Of a stretch of DNA of 64,000 bases, positions 10,221-20,232 are shown in pieces. The DNA is taken from positions 93,713 to 157,712 of the forward strand of contig NW_005179110.1 of NCBI RefSeq assembly GCF_000350225.1, in the 5' to 3' direction. Both the position numbers and the translations under genes were made by a program. Each line of letters opens with the position of its first letter. Within the stretch, counting starts at the first letter, position 1. The notes beneath the pieces were generated by a model that saw only the letters and a program-made list of their open reading frames with translations, was not told where the DNA came from and ran no database searches. This DNA comes from Chondrus crispus (taxonomy: Eukaryota > Rhodophyta > Florideophyceae > Gigartinales > Gigartinaceae).

Positions 10221-10439
10221 GCTGAAGGAGAGGGAGAGCGGAGGATAGAGCTTGGATGGGGGAGCTGCGAGCCGTGACACCTTTCTGCAGTACCGTTCTC
10301 CCGCCTTTTTGTGTACACGTTTTATGAATCAGATTGCAGAATGGACTTCACTGTGAAGTCACATTTCAGTAAACTTTGTCATGGCCTCGGCCAAGATTTC
10401 ATTTAGTGTAAGCAGTTTTCGTCACAACTTTAATTTTTG

Positions 10440-10466
10440 TTGCAGAAAACCGTGGTGCGTAAAGTC
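10440..10466 (-). repeat. Right terminal inverted repeat of the Harbinger element
   Basis: Plus-strand end ...GGTGCGTAAAGTC. It pairs with the left repeat at 7707-7732 as described there. Confidence 0.6.
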
Positions 10467-10496
10467 TCTATTGAAGTCTGTTATCCCTGTGCGAGT

Positions 10497-10790
10497 TTAG
10501 TGACGATTTGGCGTCACTATATTTTAGTGACGTTTTTTGTGAAATCTCAATGAGACGGTGGCCAGCCGTCACAAAAGGGCACAAGTTTTGAGAAATCTCA
10601 AACGTTTTGTGTCCCTTTTTGAGAAAATAGGAGAGTTCTACAAAATCGTCACTATGATGGGCACTCAGTGAGAAATCTACAAAAGTTTAGGGCAATGTTT
10701 GAGAACAATGTGAGAGTTCTCAAACATCGTCACTATACGGCATTTTTTCTACTTTTCGTGACGACGACGGAGATTCTCACTGGCTGCTTC
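10497..10790. repeat. 5' subterminal repeat cluster of the nuclease-bearing transposon
   Basis: The motif GTCACTA or its complement occurs five times (including a perfect hairpin 10512-10519 with 10525-10532), TCTACAAAA twice, and TTGAGAA or its complement many times. Such clusters usually bind transposase. The last two motif types recur at the other end of the element. Confidence 0.55.
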
Positions 10791-10905
10791 AGATCCCTCC
10801 GTCGTTGTAGACGGTCTTCTCTCACTCTTGAGATTCTACAAGCGCCTGTAGAGGCTCTAGAGGGCAATCTACCGGCTTCCTCTTCTGTGCATTGCGAGAT
10901 AGCCA

Positions 10906-11679
10906 ATGTCAAGTCGGAATGTCTCAGCTGATGCTCAGCCCTTCTCTGGCGAGGGCTCCATTTCATTGGACCCTCAGCAGCCCCTTTCACCTCAACCCAG
11001 TGCGCAGCCCCTTTCATTCCCCATTGATAGCCAGGAGCTCACTCCACTCGGCAACAGATGTCAACCCCTATCCGGTCCCGTACAGGAACAGGAATTGCGC
11101 TGCATGGAAATAGCGCCTGTGCTCATGAATATTGATAGTAGTCCCAGTTTGTTTCAGGAAATATCTGAGACGCCTCCTATCTCTATCGTGCCAGTGTGCT
11201 CAGGACAATCTTTCTCAGACACTCAAGATAGAAGTACTACGGTGAACAACTCCAGCTATCAAGCTGAGATTAATGGTGATTCTCTCGATGGAAGCGATAT
11301 ACCCTATTCGCAGGAGCAGGATGTTGCAGTGGCTGGCAGTGGATCCTCAGGAGATAGCACGTCGTCCTGCACGGGAGAGGTTGAAGCCACTGTTACCCCT
11401 GCTGAACTTCAGCAGTTACAACCTTTGCGTTCATTTATAAGCAACAACGCTAATATAAACTCTGATGCTGGCGCACTTTGTGAGGACTTATGGAGTGGTA
11501 TATTTCATGACTACGATGAAGAAAGATGTGCTTTAGGAGCTTTACACGCACCAACAAGTACTGTGGACGCACATATGTCTGGTGGAGACATAACCGAGGA
11601 TCTCCTGGAGGAAAGGGCAGTTAATCATCAGGAGGGGGGCTTCAACATTGGACATACAAAAGCCCGTTTGCAGAAGTAG
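10906..11679 (+). CDS. N-terminal segment of the transposase-nuclease polyprotein
   Basis: 257 residues from ATG to TAG. The segment is serine-, proline- and acid-rich and has no recognisable fold, as is common for N-termini of PiggyBac-type transposases. It ends in a different frame from the DDE domain. A run of six G followed by C at 11634-11640 lies where the two frames overlap (11625-11679), and stepping back one base there joins this segment to the DDE frame. Either a one-base deletion or a slippage site explains the break. Confidence 0.5.
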   Translation: MSSRNVSADAQPFSGEGSISLDPQQPLSPQPSAQPLSFPIDSQELTPLGNRCQPLSGPVQEQELRCMEIAPVLMNIDSSPSLFQEISETPPISIVPVCSGQSFSDTQDRSTTVNNSSYQAEINGDSLDGSDIPYSQEQDVAVAGSGSSGDSTSSCTGEVEATVTPAELQQLQPLRSFISNNANINSDAGALCEDLWSGIFHDYDEERCALGALHAPTSTVDAHMSGGDITEDLLEERAVNHQEGGFNIGHTKARLQK

Positions 11680-12683
11680 AGGTGATTGTGGATGAAGTGG
11701 ACTCCGTGTTAGAAGACCGTTTTATTACTGAAGCGAATTCCATTCTAGATAATGTTCTAGAAGAGGTTAACAGCTGGGAGAGCGCCTGCCCGCACGAAAC
11801 TATGGACTCCATGACTGTTTCGTCCAGAAACGACTGCAGTACACCTCGCCAAGTGAAGCCTTTGTCGAGGCTGTCTGTTTTGAGAACATTTATACCGGAC
11901 AGTCTGCTGGAGAAGCTCAAAGCCGTCGCCAATAGGGCTCTTCACAGCCGAGGTCAAAAGCTCACAACAGTTCAAGAGTTACTAGGACTTTTGGTATTGC
12001 TCGTTCTCTGTGCATCGTACAACGAGGGACCTTCTGTTGTCTGTGGCGCTAAAATGAGCGACTTTTTCTTTCATATGGGACTTTCTGCAGCACGCTACCG
12101 ACAGGTGTGGTCGGCGTTGACGGGTTGTAGGGAGAAGCGCACTGCAGTTGACTATTCAACTACTGGGTGGTGTCGGACTGCTTCACGGACAACATCACTA
12201 ATAACAGATATTGAGTCTGAGGTGGCTGCTGTCAATAGAGAATTACTGTACATACCGGGGGCGACAGTGCTCTCGTTAGACGATGAACACCTTCGCATGG
12301 CTTCTAGAGCTGTTAGTTCCCTGTCGTTCCTGCAGCAAGATAACAATCCCAAAAAGGGATTGGGGCCGGTAGGCAATACTCTCTGTTTCGCTCTGACTTC
12401 AGTATTCTTTGCATGTCACTCTACTAGAAGGGGGGAAAAGCTTCTTCATACCTGGGAGCGCTTGGCGCAGTTATTACAAGGCGCATCCACCACCGGTGCT
12501 CTACAACCGATAGCCGATGCAATATTTGCCGCTGATCGTGGCTATAATACGAAGGAGACGCTCAACTTCGTCAGTAAGACATTGGGAGCTAGTCTACTGG
12601 GAACACACAAACGAGATATGACGTACCCTTTCGTGTTCGGGAGTGGCGCTATAACCCGGCGGTCTAAGGGAATGGTTGTGTAG
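11625..12683 (+). CDS. DDE transposase domain (PiggyBac/ISL2EU-like), ends in isolated TAG
   Basis: The frame opens at 11625 with no ATG of its own, so it should be reached from the segment before it. Visible motifs: RTFIPDSLLEKLKAVANRAL early, LSLDDEHLRMASR (first catalytic aspartate), then GPVGNTLCFALTS, and FAADRGYNTKETLNF (second aspartate) followed by GTHKRDMTYPF. This order resembles the DDE_Tnp_1_7 fold of PiggyBac-type enzymes. A single TAG at 12681-12683 ends the frame, and coding-like sequence continues in the same frame directly after it. The third acidic residue would lie beyond that stop. Confidence 0.6.
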   Translation, partial: SSGGGLQHWTYKSPFAEVEVIVDEVDSVLEDRFITEANSILDNVLEEVNSWESACPHETMDSMTVSSRNDCSTPRQVKPLSRLSVLRTFIPDSLLEKLKAVANRALHSRGQKLTTVQELLGLLVLLVLCASYNEGPSVVCGAKMSDFFFHMGLSAARYRQVWSALTGCREKRTAVDYSTTGWCRTASRTTSLITDIESEVAAVNRELLYIPGATVLSLDDEHLRMASRAVSSLSFLQQDNNPKKGLGPVGNTLCFALTSVFFACHSTRRGEKLLHTWERLAQLLQGASTTGALQPIADAIFAADRGYNTKETLNFVSKTLGASLLGTHKRDMTYPFVFGSGAITRRSKGMVV

Positions 12684-15071
12684 GAAAAAGGGTGTCGGGC
12701 TGTGTACGTTGCAACTTTGAAGTCAAACCTGTCTGTGCGTCGGAGTGGAAGGGAGCTCGAAGCCTGCCTGTATCGGGAAAGTTGCTCCGGACGTATTGCT
12801 GCAATGATACACAACAACAGAAGGCTTTTTAACTCACGCAGCTTTACGATTGTTCCTCACAGCAGGTTCAGGGGGCAAGAGCCGCTTTCTGTGCTGGCAG
12901 AGGAGCAAGTCATATTCGATGCAGACAGGAGGGTGGCTCTGCCACAAGGAGAACAGTCAGCTAAAGTTCTGAACACGCCGGGTTCTAACCAAGTCGACCA
13001 AGCACTGGCTCGGATCAAGATACTTACATTTCACCAGTCAGAAGACCCGGTGTGGTTTCTCCTCCGGGCATTCAGAATTACATCCCGAACGGGCCACTCC
13101 TTTTTGGCAACAGTAACTCGTGACTTTGAAAACCATGTATCGTCGCTGGCATGGGCTTTAAGAGGCAAGCAATTAGCAGTAGGAAGTGACACACTGCCGC
13201 AAGATCACAGCTCATGTGAGCAGCTATTAAGGGTTAAATGGGAATGTGTCTGCAAATTATTTGGCATGCGACTCGGTGCAGAGCCGCAACCATCAGAACG
13301 GCGCGACCTTGCCCTGCGTCTGGAACGCTACTCGCGAAGCAGAATTAATTCATTCAACAGGAATGACCTGCAGCAGATGCTCGGTGGCTTCGCTCGGGGG
13401 TTGAGTGGGGCCCCAAGCGAAACAGTGCTAGTCAATGCCGTCTTGCAGCTACAGGCTGATATCGGAGCAGGGTCTGTAGAATTAGACGATGATGGGGCTG
13501 ATAGCGTCTCCCTATCAGCGTCCTTGACGGAACGTGCATCTAAACTCCTACAGAAACTTAGAGAGGCTTCATTACATGCGTGGGTAATGAAGCCCCTCGT
13601 TTCTACAGCTGGAATGAAGGAGGGGTCGCGAAATGAGATCGAGGTTCTGAAAGCAATTCCTTCTTTCCTTTCTAAGACACGTGGAGCATATGCTCGTATG
13701 AGAGGAGTATTTAATGCAGTTGAATACGCCCATTCGGACATAAGGAAAATTGTGATACGTCATATTCGGTCGGTTGGGGTCGTGGAAAGCAAGAGTAGTA
13801 CTATGATAGCCGACAGCCCGGATGGTATCCTGGCATGCAAGAATGAAATAGAGGAGTCCTTTGTCTGCGCAGCAGAAATTAAGACAATGACTGCTCTTAC
13901 GACAGTGAGCGAAGCCACGCATTTAAGGGAGCAATTTGGACCGTTGACTATCCTTTCTGATGTAGGTTCCTGCGGGGCTGCAGATGAGCTCTTCAGAACT
14001 TTAATACCATCAACCCAATACCGGGCGCAGTGTCTGCATCATGCTGCCACGTTAGGATTGAAGCATGTGTTGTTCATTGTGGCAAGTAGTGGCAGTGTTA
14101 CACACGGGCAAATTATCTACGGCTGTTTGATACAGTTCTCGGAATACATTAGACATAGCTACACATTTACTTTGGACTCAGTGCTATCAATGGGGTTTGG
14201 TTGGGTGGGAAGGGAGCCTAAATATATACCAAAAGAGTACGACGCATTGCTTAAAGAGTCACACGCCTCTGACATCAATAGCTTTGCGTCGTACTACAGT
14301 CTAAGTACGGGTATACGGAGATTAATTGACAAGGATGGAAGACCCATGCCGCCAGCTAGAATTATACGGTTGACCCCAGCGGTCTTCTGGAATCATTTAA
14401 AAGGTGGTGTCGATGTAATTTCCCGGTACCTTAAGACGCTGGCGAGATCAAATATATCAGAGAACCCGGTGACTAGCATCATTGCCAGGCTTTTGGTGAT
14501 GCAAGTTAACAATGCAGCTTTATGCTTTAGACTATTTAAAGCTCGGGAGTTGGGCAAGCTTCCCGCTACGATCCCGATGGAAAACAAAAAAGGATATTCG
14601 AAGACAAGACATACCGTGACCGAATGTGAAACATTTGGCACATACGCACGTCTACTGGCAAGGGAGTGGAGAGAATGGCGTAACACAGAGCAGCAGGAGA
14701 GAACAGAAGCACAATCAGTTGGACGACATCTAACACCCTACTTTTCTAGAGGTGCCGCCGACAGGTACAACCATGGCGTGCACCAGGAAAGAAGACTGAG
14801 CAGGTCTTTAGACCACAAGCCGGTGGTTGGCCAGTCCACCTATTGCGTACTTTGTAGTTGGACACTGCGCATCGTAAGAAATGGAAAAACAGTAACAAAA
14901 AGAAAGGGGGCGAAACAGATACAGTGGTGCTCTGTGTGCCTTCAGTCTGTATGCAAAGGTTGTTGGCAAACGTGGCACACAGACGAAGTATTACGAAGGG
15001 TGTCTCCGTCTGCAGAAGAAGTTAGAGAATTCAACCAGAATAGAAGAAGCAAGCGTCGTAGAATGACATAA
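12684..15071 (+). CDS. YqaJ-like PD-(D/E)XK nuclease with C-terminal zinc ribbon
   Basis: 796 codons in the same frame as the DDE domain, after the TAG; the first ATG is at 12804. The middle shows a YqaJ-type nuclease core: RAFRITSRTGHSF, then ESKSSTMIADSPDG near 13795-13830 (metal-binding D), CAAEIKTMT near 13866-13892 (the ExK), and a helix like QYRAQCLHHAATLGLKHVLF (the Q-x-Q-type motif). The last 80 residues hold a C2-C2-C2-H zinc ribbon (CVLC, CSVC, CKGC, then WHT) of the kind at the C-terminus of PiggyBac transposases. YqaJ nucleases are known from ISL2EU DNA transposons, where to my knowledge they are separate proteins; here nuclease and transposase share one frame. Confidence 0.6.
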   Translation, partial: EKGCRAVYVATLKSNLSVRRSGRELEACLYRESCSGRIAAMIHNNRRLFNSRSFTIVPHSRFRGQEPLSVLAEEQVIFDADRRVALPQGEQSAKVLNTPGSNQVDQALARIKILTFHQSEDPVWFLLRAFRITSRTGHSFLATVTRDFENHVSSLAWALRGKQLAVGSDTLPQDHSSCEQLLRVKWECVCKLFGMRLGAEPQPSERRDLALRLERYSRSRINSFNRNDLQQMLGGFARGLSGAPSETVLVNAVLQLQADIGAGSVELDDDGADSVSLSASLTERASKLLQKLREASLHAWVMKPLVSTAGMKEGSRNEIEVLKAIPSFLSKTRGAYARMRGVFNAVEYAHSDIRKIVIRHIRSVGVVESKSSTMIADSPDGILACKNEIEESFVCAAEIKTMTALTTVSEATHLREQFGPLTILSDVGSCGAADELFRTLIPSTQYRAQCLHHAATLGLKHVLFIVASSGSVTHGQIIYGCLIQFSEYIRHSYTFTLDSVLSMGFGWVGREPKYIPKEYDALLKESHASDINSFASYYSLSTGIRRLIDKDGRPMPPARIIRLTPAVFWNHLKGGVDVISRYLKTLARSNISENPVTSIIARLLVMQVNNAALCFRLFKARELGKLPATIPMENKKGYSKTRHTVTECETFGTYARLLAREWREWRNTEQQERTEAQSVGRHLTPYFSRGAADRYNHGVHQERRLSRSLDHKPVVGQSTYCVLCSWTLRIVRNGKTVTKRKGAKQIQWCSVCLQSVCKGCWQTWHTDEVLRRVSPSAEEVREFNQNRRSKRRRMT

Positions 15072-15349
15072 GAGCAACTTGTGCTATGGAGTTTGGTTAT
15101 TTGCAAACGTAAAGAACATACCTCTTAACTAACCTCTATTCATTTAGAGGCATTGCATATGCTGTACATTTCGATACAAAAGTATCTGTCTAGGTCCACA
15201 ACGTCAGGCAGTTCTGGCTAAACTATCACAATGGAACTCGGCTGAACGGACGGATCAGTTGTTTGACACACATTTATTGCAACAAACACCTGAGAGGCTT
15301 TGGACTGCATGTCTTATGATGCTAAGAGCAGCAAACTGGGTTGGAGTGG

Positions 15350-15560
15350 AGCTTCAGCGTTTGAGAATTCTCCCTGACTTTGAGAACCTCCCCCGCATGA
15401 ATGAGAAGGTGACCTAATTTCTCTGAACTCTCACAATTCTCAATGAGAACAACGATTCTCATTGAGATAAGTAGATTTTGTAGAGCTTTTTTTGTGAATT
15501 TTGAGAGCTTTGGACCGACTCTCACATCGGTCCAAGGCGGTTTTTTCAAGAGCGTCTAAC
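15350..15560. repeat. 3' subterminal repeat cluster of the nuclease-bearing transposon
   Basis: Repeated GAGAA/TTCTC words and a TTTTGTAGA box, inverted relative to the 5' cluster at 10497-10790. A 9-bp hairpin (TTGGACCGA with TCGGTCCAA) sits near 15510-15535. Bases 15072-15350 show nothing further. Confidence 0.5.
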
Positions 15561-15704
15561 TTTGGCAATAGTTAGTCATTCTCCTTAGAGCGAACTCTTA
15601 TCGGAAGAGGAGGGTTGGGGGCTTCAAGAGCACTTTATTTGAGTCCTTAACTAGCACTTTTGACGGAGTTATGAAAAAAACCCGACCGGACCGCACTTTG
15701 AACC

Positions 15705-15755
15705 NNNNNNNNNNNNNNNNNNNNNNNNNNNNNNNNNNNNNNNNNNNNNNNNNNN
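15705..15755. other. Assembly gap (51 N)
   Basis: A run of undefined bases. Sequence on both sides may not be truly adjacent; the right end of the preceding transposon falls close to it. Confidence 0.99.
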
Positions 15756-15793
15756 CTCATTTCGCAGACCTCAAGTGCGATAAAGCAAATGTT

Positions 15794-15842
15794 TGGAGTG
15801 CGATGTGACCAATCCTTTTAGCATTGGTCACATCGCACTCCA
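15794..15842. repeat. Perfect 20-bp hairpin beside the assembly gap
   Basis: Bases 15794-15813 (TGGAGTGCGATGTGACCAAT) are the exact reverse complement of 15823-15842, with a 9-base spacer. It looks like a foldback end or small hairpin element. Bases 15843-16358 hold no gene that I can support. Confidence 0.85.
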
Positions 15843-16358
15843 CACCCAGACTCTCCAAATATCCAAACAATCTCGGCGGAGAGAGGGAGGTGACGACGGA
15901 GACGACGTCGTCTGTGACACGTGGCACGACCCGTGACTGCCAATCTTGGGCGGCACTAATCCGAGGGGGGCAGTAACAAAAGCAGCACTATTGCGCGTCC
16001 CCCTGTGTACACAGTTTATTTCACGCGGAGACACACCCAAGTGCTTAAAATGCCTTGTGATCTGAGTTTCTTGAGATTGAGCCCGCCACACATTGAGTAC
16101 AGTATAGTATGAGCACCCATATCGGTGCTGTGTATATGTAAATTTTTGCATATCCAGATAGATATAGCCTCTTTCATCCCTATCGGACTGGTTATCTCCA
16201 AAAATTTGGCCTTTTTGGCTATATCTATCTCTATATTGGAAGCAGGATGGCGACAAATTTACTCATTTGACCATATAGAGACGAGAATTACATGGCGCCA
16301 CTTGGCCAAAAGACCATAGAACAGTGTCAATACAGTACCTCTCGTACTCGATGCCCCG

Positions 16359-16443
16359 TGACGGACCGCACAGACAGCCTGTCCAGGACAGTAGAGAATA
16401 GCACATAAGACGACGACGCACAGCGAGCAGAGTAAAGAAGGCA
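16359..16443 (+). repeat. 5' LTR remnant of the copia element
   Basis: Starts TGACGGACCGCACA and ends AAAGAAGGCA. It equals the two ends of the 500-bp 3' copy joined at a shared CGCACA, with about 415 bp missing. No matching 5-bp target duplication was found. Confidence 0.6.
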
Positions 16444-16741
16444 TCGGACCCCTGTAGTTCCATCAGGTTATGGGAAACTGACGCAACCACTGCCACTACC
16501 CGCTCACCAAAACGGACACTCAGCAGACGGCACCGCGGCGTCTAACCCGCCCCAGACGCCGCAAAACGCGCTACCCATTGGAAAACGATAACGAACACAG
16601 AGACACTCACAGTACCAGCACAAAAACACAGCTAAGCATCATGACGCCAGGATCGACCTTCCGCCCCTTCACACCGTCAACTACACCCCGTGGCTACTGG
16701 CTCTCGAATCACTGGCCTATGCTCACGAAGCCGAAGGTCAC

Positions 16742-17040
16742 TTGAACGGAAACCCAACCGAGCCCTCCCTACCACAAGAGGCTAAACAGTTTCACAAGGC
16801 CAAACACATCCTGCAAGCCAAAATATTGGCCTCGATACCTAGCAGCCTAGCCAACCTCATATTCAACCCGACAGCAAACCCCACGCCATATGACCTGATC
16901 ACGCAAATAAAAACTCACCCCGACACAACACATACACACAGGATCACAAATACCTCAAACAGCTGGCTGAACAAACCATATTCCTCCCAGGAGAAACAAT
17001 AGAAGACCATGTAACTAAGCACGAGCAGCTCCGGGCACGA
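16742..17040 (+). pseudogene. Copia gag fragment
   Basis: A short frame (to 17002) with a helical gag-like stretch (LPQEAKQFHKAKHILQAKIL, then IPSSLANLIF). It has no ATG start and a frame change leads to the next segment. Weakly supported on its own; the position before the zinc motif and integrase supports it. Confidence 0.45.
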
Positions 17041-18489
17041 ATGATCGCGGCGCAATACCTCCAAATTGGAGATCCAAGAACCACAGTTGAGTTCATGAGA
17101 GAAGGACTATCACAAAATCCACAAACATCCACATTCGGCATACAGCTGATGGCTCTAACGCCGAAGGATGTGAAAGATTTCGTTCACCAATACCTGAGAG
17201 TAACGGCCTACCAAGACAAAACCTCCCGTATTGGGCCACCACACGGTACCCTGCACGCGCCTCACGGGGGCCAAGCAGCTCGTTATAGAGCTCCTCGGCG
17301 AGAAACACGAGCCCCATACCAGTACAATAGCCGCCGCCCATCCGTACCTCAACCATGTCAACATCACCACAACCTGGGATTCCGTAACCCTCAACACACG
17401 GATAATGAATGCTGGGACCCTACACTAAAAGCATACACCTGGACCACCACAGCCCAGGCCGCAAGAATCATACTCACATCAACACGCCGACCGACCCCCA
17501 CACGGCCGCCAGCCATGACAAACATAGGACTGCCAATGAGGACGGAAAAACACACAGCCCCCAAAACACTGAAACCCTCCAGAACAGCTGTACACATACC
17601 GCCGCAACGCCGCAGCGCACACATCAGCCATCAGATCCCACCCCGTCTCAACACACCACATACTCCCACCAAAAGCGAAGCATCCCTGCTTCAATGGCAC
17701 CTCACGTTGAATCATGCACCGCCTCGCGCCATCAAACGAATGGCCAAGCTCATAATACCAACTATACCACAGCAGCTACACCAAACCACCAACAAAATCA
17801 CCTGCTCTTCGTGCTCACATGCCAAACTTAGAGCAAAACCACACTCCCCAAAACAGCACAACTATGCAGTACGAGAATACCACAGCTCAGACACATGTGG
17901 GCCAATCCACCCACCGTCCCGACACAACAACCCATACTTCCTCAATTTCATTGACGCTTACAGTCGTTACCTACTCATGTACCTCTTGCGTAACCGACGA
18001 GAAGTCGGTATCTTAGTGGCGGCGCTAATGCGCCTCCTAAAAGCCAAATACGGCTCCGCTCCCAGAATATATCGTACAGACAACGCTCTCGAATTCAAGT
18101 CAAAAGACATGCAGCGCACATATACGGCACACGGCATCACATACCAAAATAATACCCCACATCAACCTCAAGAAAATTCTATAGCGGAACGAATGAATCA
18201 GACGTTGAGGAATGCCGCCCGTGCAGCACTACATCACACCAGGCTCGATAGCACCTTCTGGGAGGATGCTGTGCTCGACGCTGCATACAAATACAACCTT
18301 ATGCAGCAAAGCGGACATGGAACATCGCCGTATCAACTTTGGCACGGACACCCCCCACAGGTAAAAAACCTGTTCCCATTCGGACGGCTCGGCGTAGCTC
18401 CCATCCACGCACACAAAAAAACTCCAATCACGTTCCATGCCCGTCAGATATATGTATGGGACGAGCGACAACACCATAACCGTACATAA
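17041..18489 (+). pseudogene. Copia zinc motif and integrase
   Basis: A 482-residue frame. An early C-x2-H..H-x4-C pattern (CQHHHNLGF...HTDNEC) resembles a gag zinc knuckle. Then come the GAG-pre-integrase HxxH-CxxC region (WHLTLNHAPP and CSSCSH) and the integrase core with D in SSDTCGPI, D in YRTDNALEFKSK and E in QENSIAERMNQTLR. The frame ends before reverse transcriptase, whose first part (PRNHAAARKYPDAHKWAAAH) is in another frame at 18437-18778. The protease that should lie between gag and integrase is not seen. Confidence 0.8.
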
Positions 18490-18666
18490 CACGGACACAA
18501 ATGTCTACCACAAAATCGGAACAATCGACTTTCACCCATACACACACAGCCGCGATCCAGCACACATACACGTCCGGGCCTTCTACACCACTCCGCGAAC
18601 CATTAAGAAGACCACTCCTAAGCCACGCAACCATGCCGCTGCAAGAAAATATCCGGATGCGCACAA

Positions 18667-20232
18667 GTGGGCCGCCGCGCACGAAAAGGAGCTCGACCAA
18701 ATAGACAAGGAGGGAACAATAAAGTGGCTACCCGACACCGCCATCCCATCCCACCACGGGAACGACCAATTCCACTAAAAATGACATACAAATATAAAAG
18801 AGATTCAAAAGGTGAAGTTGAAAGTCGTCAGGCCCGCTGCTCAGTCAGGGGTGACATGATGATCCCAGGCAAACATTTTGACCCAAACAACACGACCACA
18901 TACACGGCTGAAAAGACAACGGTCCGAATCATACTGGCTATCGCTGGAGCACACAAATGGCCATGCGAGCACGTCGATATCACAGCGGCCTACCTACATG
19001 AAAAGTACCAAAATGACACACCAATATACATAAAACAACACCCACGCTTTGACAGACAGCTCCAACACCCCGGCAAAGACGGCCTATTGATCAGAAACCT
19101 CTACGGAACGCCAACAGCAGCATACAAATACCATAGGGCCCTTGTTCAGAACCTCATTAAGAACCAATACAAGCAATCGCAAGCAGATTCGTGCTTGTTC
19201 TACAAATCCTGTCCCAGAGGGACAACAATAATGGCTGTTTCTATGGACGACTTTGTAGCAGTTGAAAACAATGAACAGTGCCTCAATGACCTCCATGCAA
19301 CACTCAAGCAAAAATATACCATCAAACGTCTGGATGAACCAAAACAATATCTCAACTGGAAGGTACAACGGAATGCGGACGGATCAATCTTAGTATCCCA
19401 GCCGCATACAATACAAGTTTTACTCGAAAAATCCAACATGCACAACGCCAACCCGAAGCATACTCCCCTACCAGAAAAAGGCAACTTTGACCCGCTACAC
19501 CAAGATAAAGCGTTGGACTCAAGCCAGTCACAAACGTATCGACAAACCGTAGGTGACCTCCGATATATCGCAGATAGCACCAGGTTTGACATCTTCTATA
19601 CCGTCAGCAAGCTAGCATCGACAATGCACGCACCCACCGAGGCACATTGGGCAATGTTAAAATGGCTTCTGAGATATCTCAAGCAAACATCAGATCACGG
19701 CATCTTATACACGTTAGCCCAACAGCCATCATCCGGCAGCATACTAAAAATATACGCAGGCGCAGACTACGCAAATTCGGCCAACCGCAAGTCATACACA
19801 GGTGTCGTACACACACTTCACGGCAACCCCATATCGTGGACATCAACGAAACAAAACGTCGTCGCACTCTCGACGTGTGAAGCCGAGTATCTAGCGGCAT
19901 CACTGGCCACACAACAAACCAACTGGCTTCGCAGACTATTAGATGATATACGCATGACAATGTCCAAACCCACGCCAATGTACATATACAATCAGTCTGC
20001 AATAATGGTAGCCAAAAATCAAGCCCCCACGAAACGTCGAAAGCTCATCGACATCCGCCACCACCACCTCTATGACAACATTGCACGACAAATCATAGAG
20101 GTACACCACATCCCATCAACCGAAAATCTGGCGGACCTATTAACACAACTGCTAGGAAGGCAAAGATTCGGATATCTCACCACGACACTGCACCTCAACA
20201 CGAACCCTCCCATCAGATGCACCGGGGACTGA
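18667..20232 (+). pseudogene. Copia reverse transcriptase and RNase H
   Basis: RVT_2-type reverse transcriptase: KYKRDSKGEVESRQARCSVRG, VDITAAYLHE, and an active-site box reading VSMDDFVAV instead of the common YVDD. It is followed by the copia connection (YLNWKVQRNADGSI) and an RNase H region (IYAGADYANSANRKSYTG, CEAEYLAASLA). The clear coding similarity starts at 18781. The frame has no ATG of its own, consistent with a broken polyprotein. Confidence 0.85.

Larger units (their letters stand above)
7707..10466. mobile_element. PIF/Harbinger DNA transposon (about 2.76 kb)
   Basis: The element is bounded by an imperfect inverted repeat sharing CTTTACGCACCA and TTTCTG. It contains the two genes typical of this superfamily: a DDE transposase (plus strand) and a Myb/SANT-like DNA-binding protein (minus strand), arranged convergently. 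I could not settle a clean 3-bp TWA target duplication, so the exact ends are uncertain by a few bases. Both reading frames are intact, so it may be recently active. Confidence 0.7.
10490..15560 (+). mobile_element. DNA transposon encoding DDE, YqaJ-like nuclease and zinc ribbon (PiggyBac/ISL2EU-like)
   Basis: A coding block at 10906-15071 lies between two non-coding flanks that carry the same kinds of short repeats in inverted orientation. For example, 5' TTCTACAAAATC (10635-10646) pairs with 3' GATTTTGTAGA (15474-15484). Exact termini and target duplication were not found; a TTAA at 15647-15650 is one candidate right edge. The coding block is interrupted by one frame change and one TAG, so the copy is either defective or uses recoding. 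Confidence 0.6.

Noticed and set aside
10467-10640. A clear TTAA-flanked terminal repeat for the nuclease-bearing transposon
   Set aside because: A TTAA exists at 15647-15650, but I found no matching inverted end on the left, so ends are left approximate.
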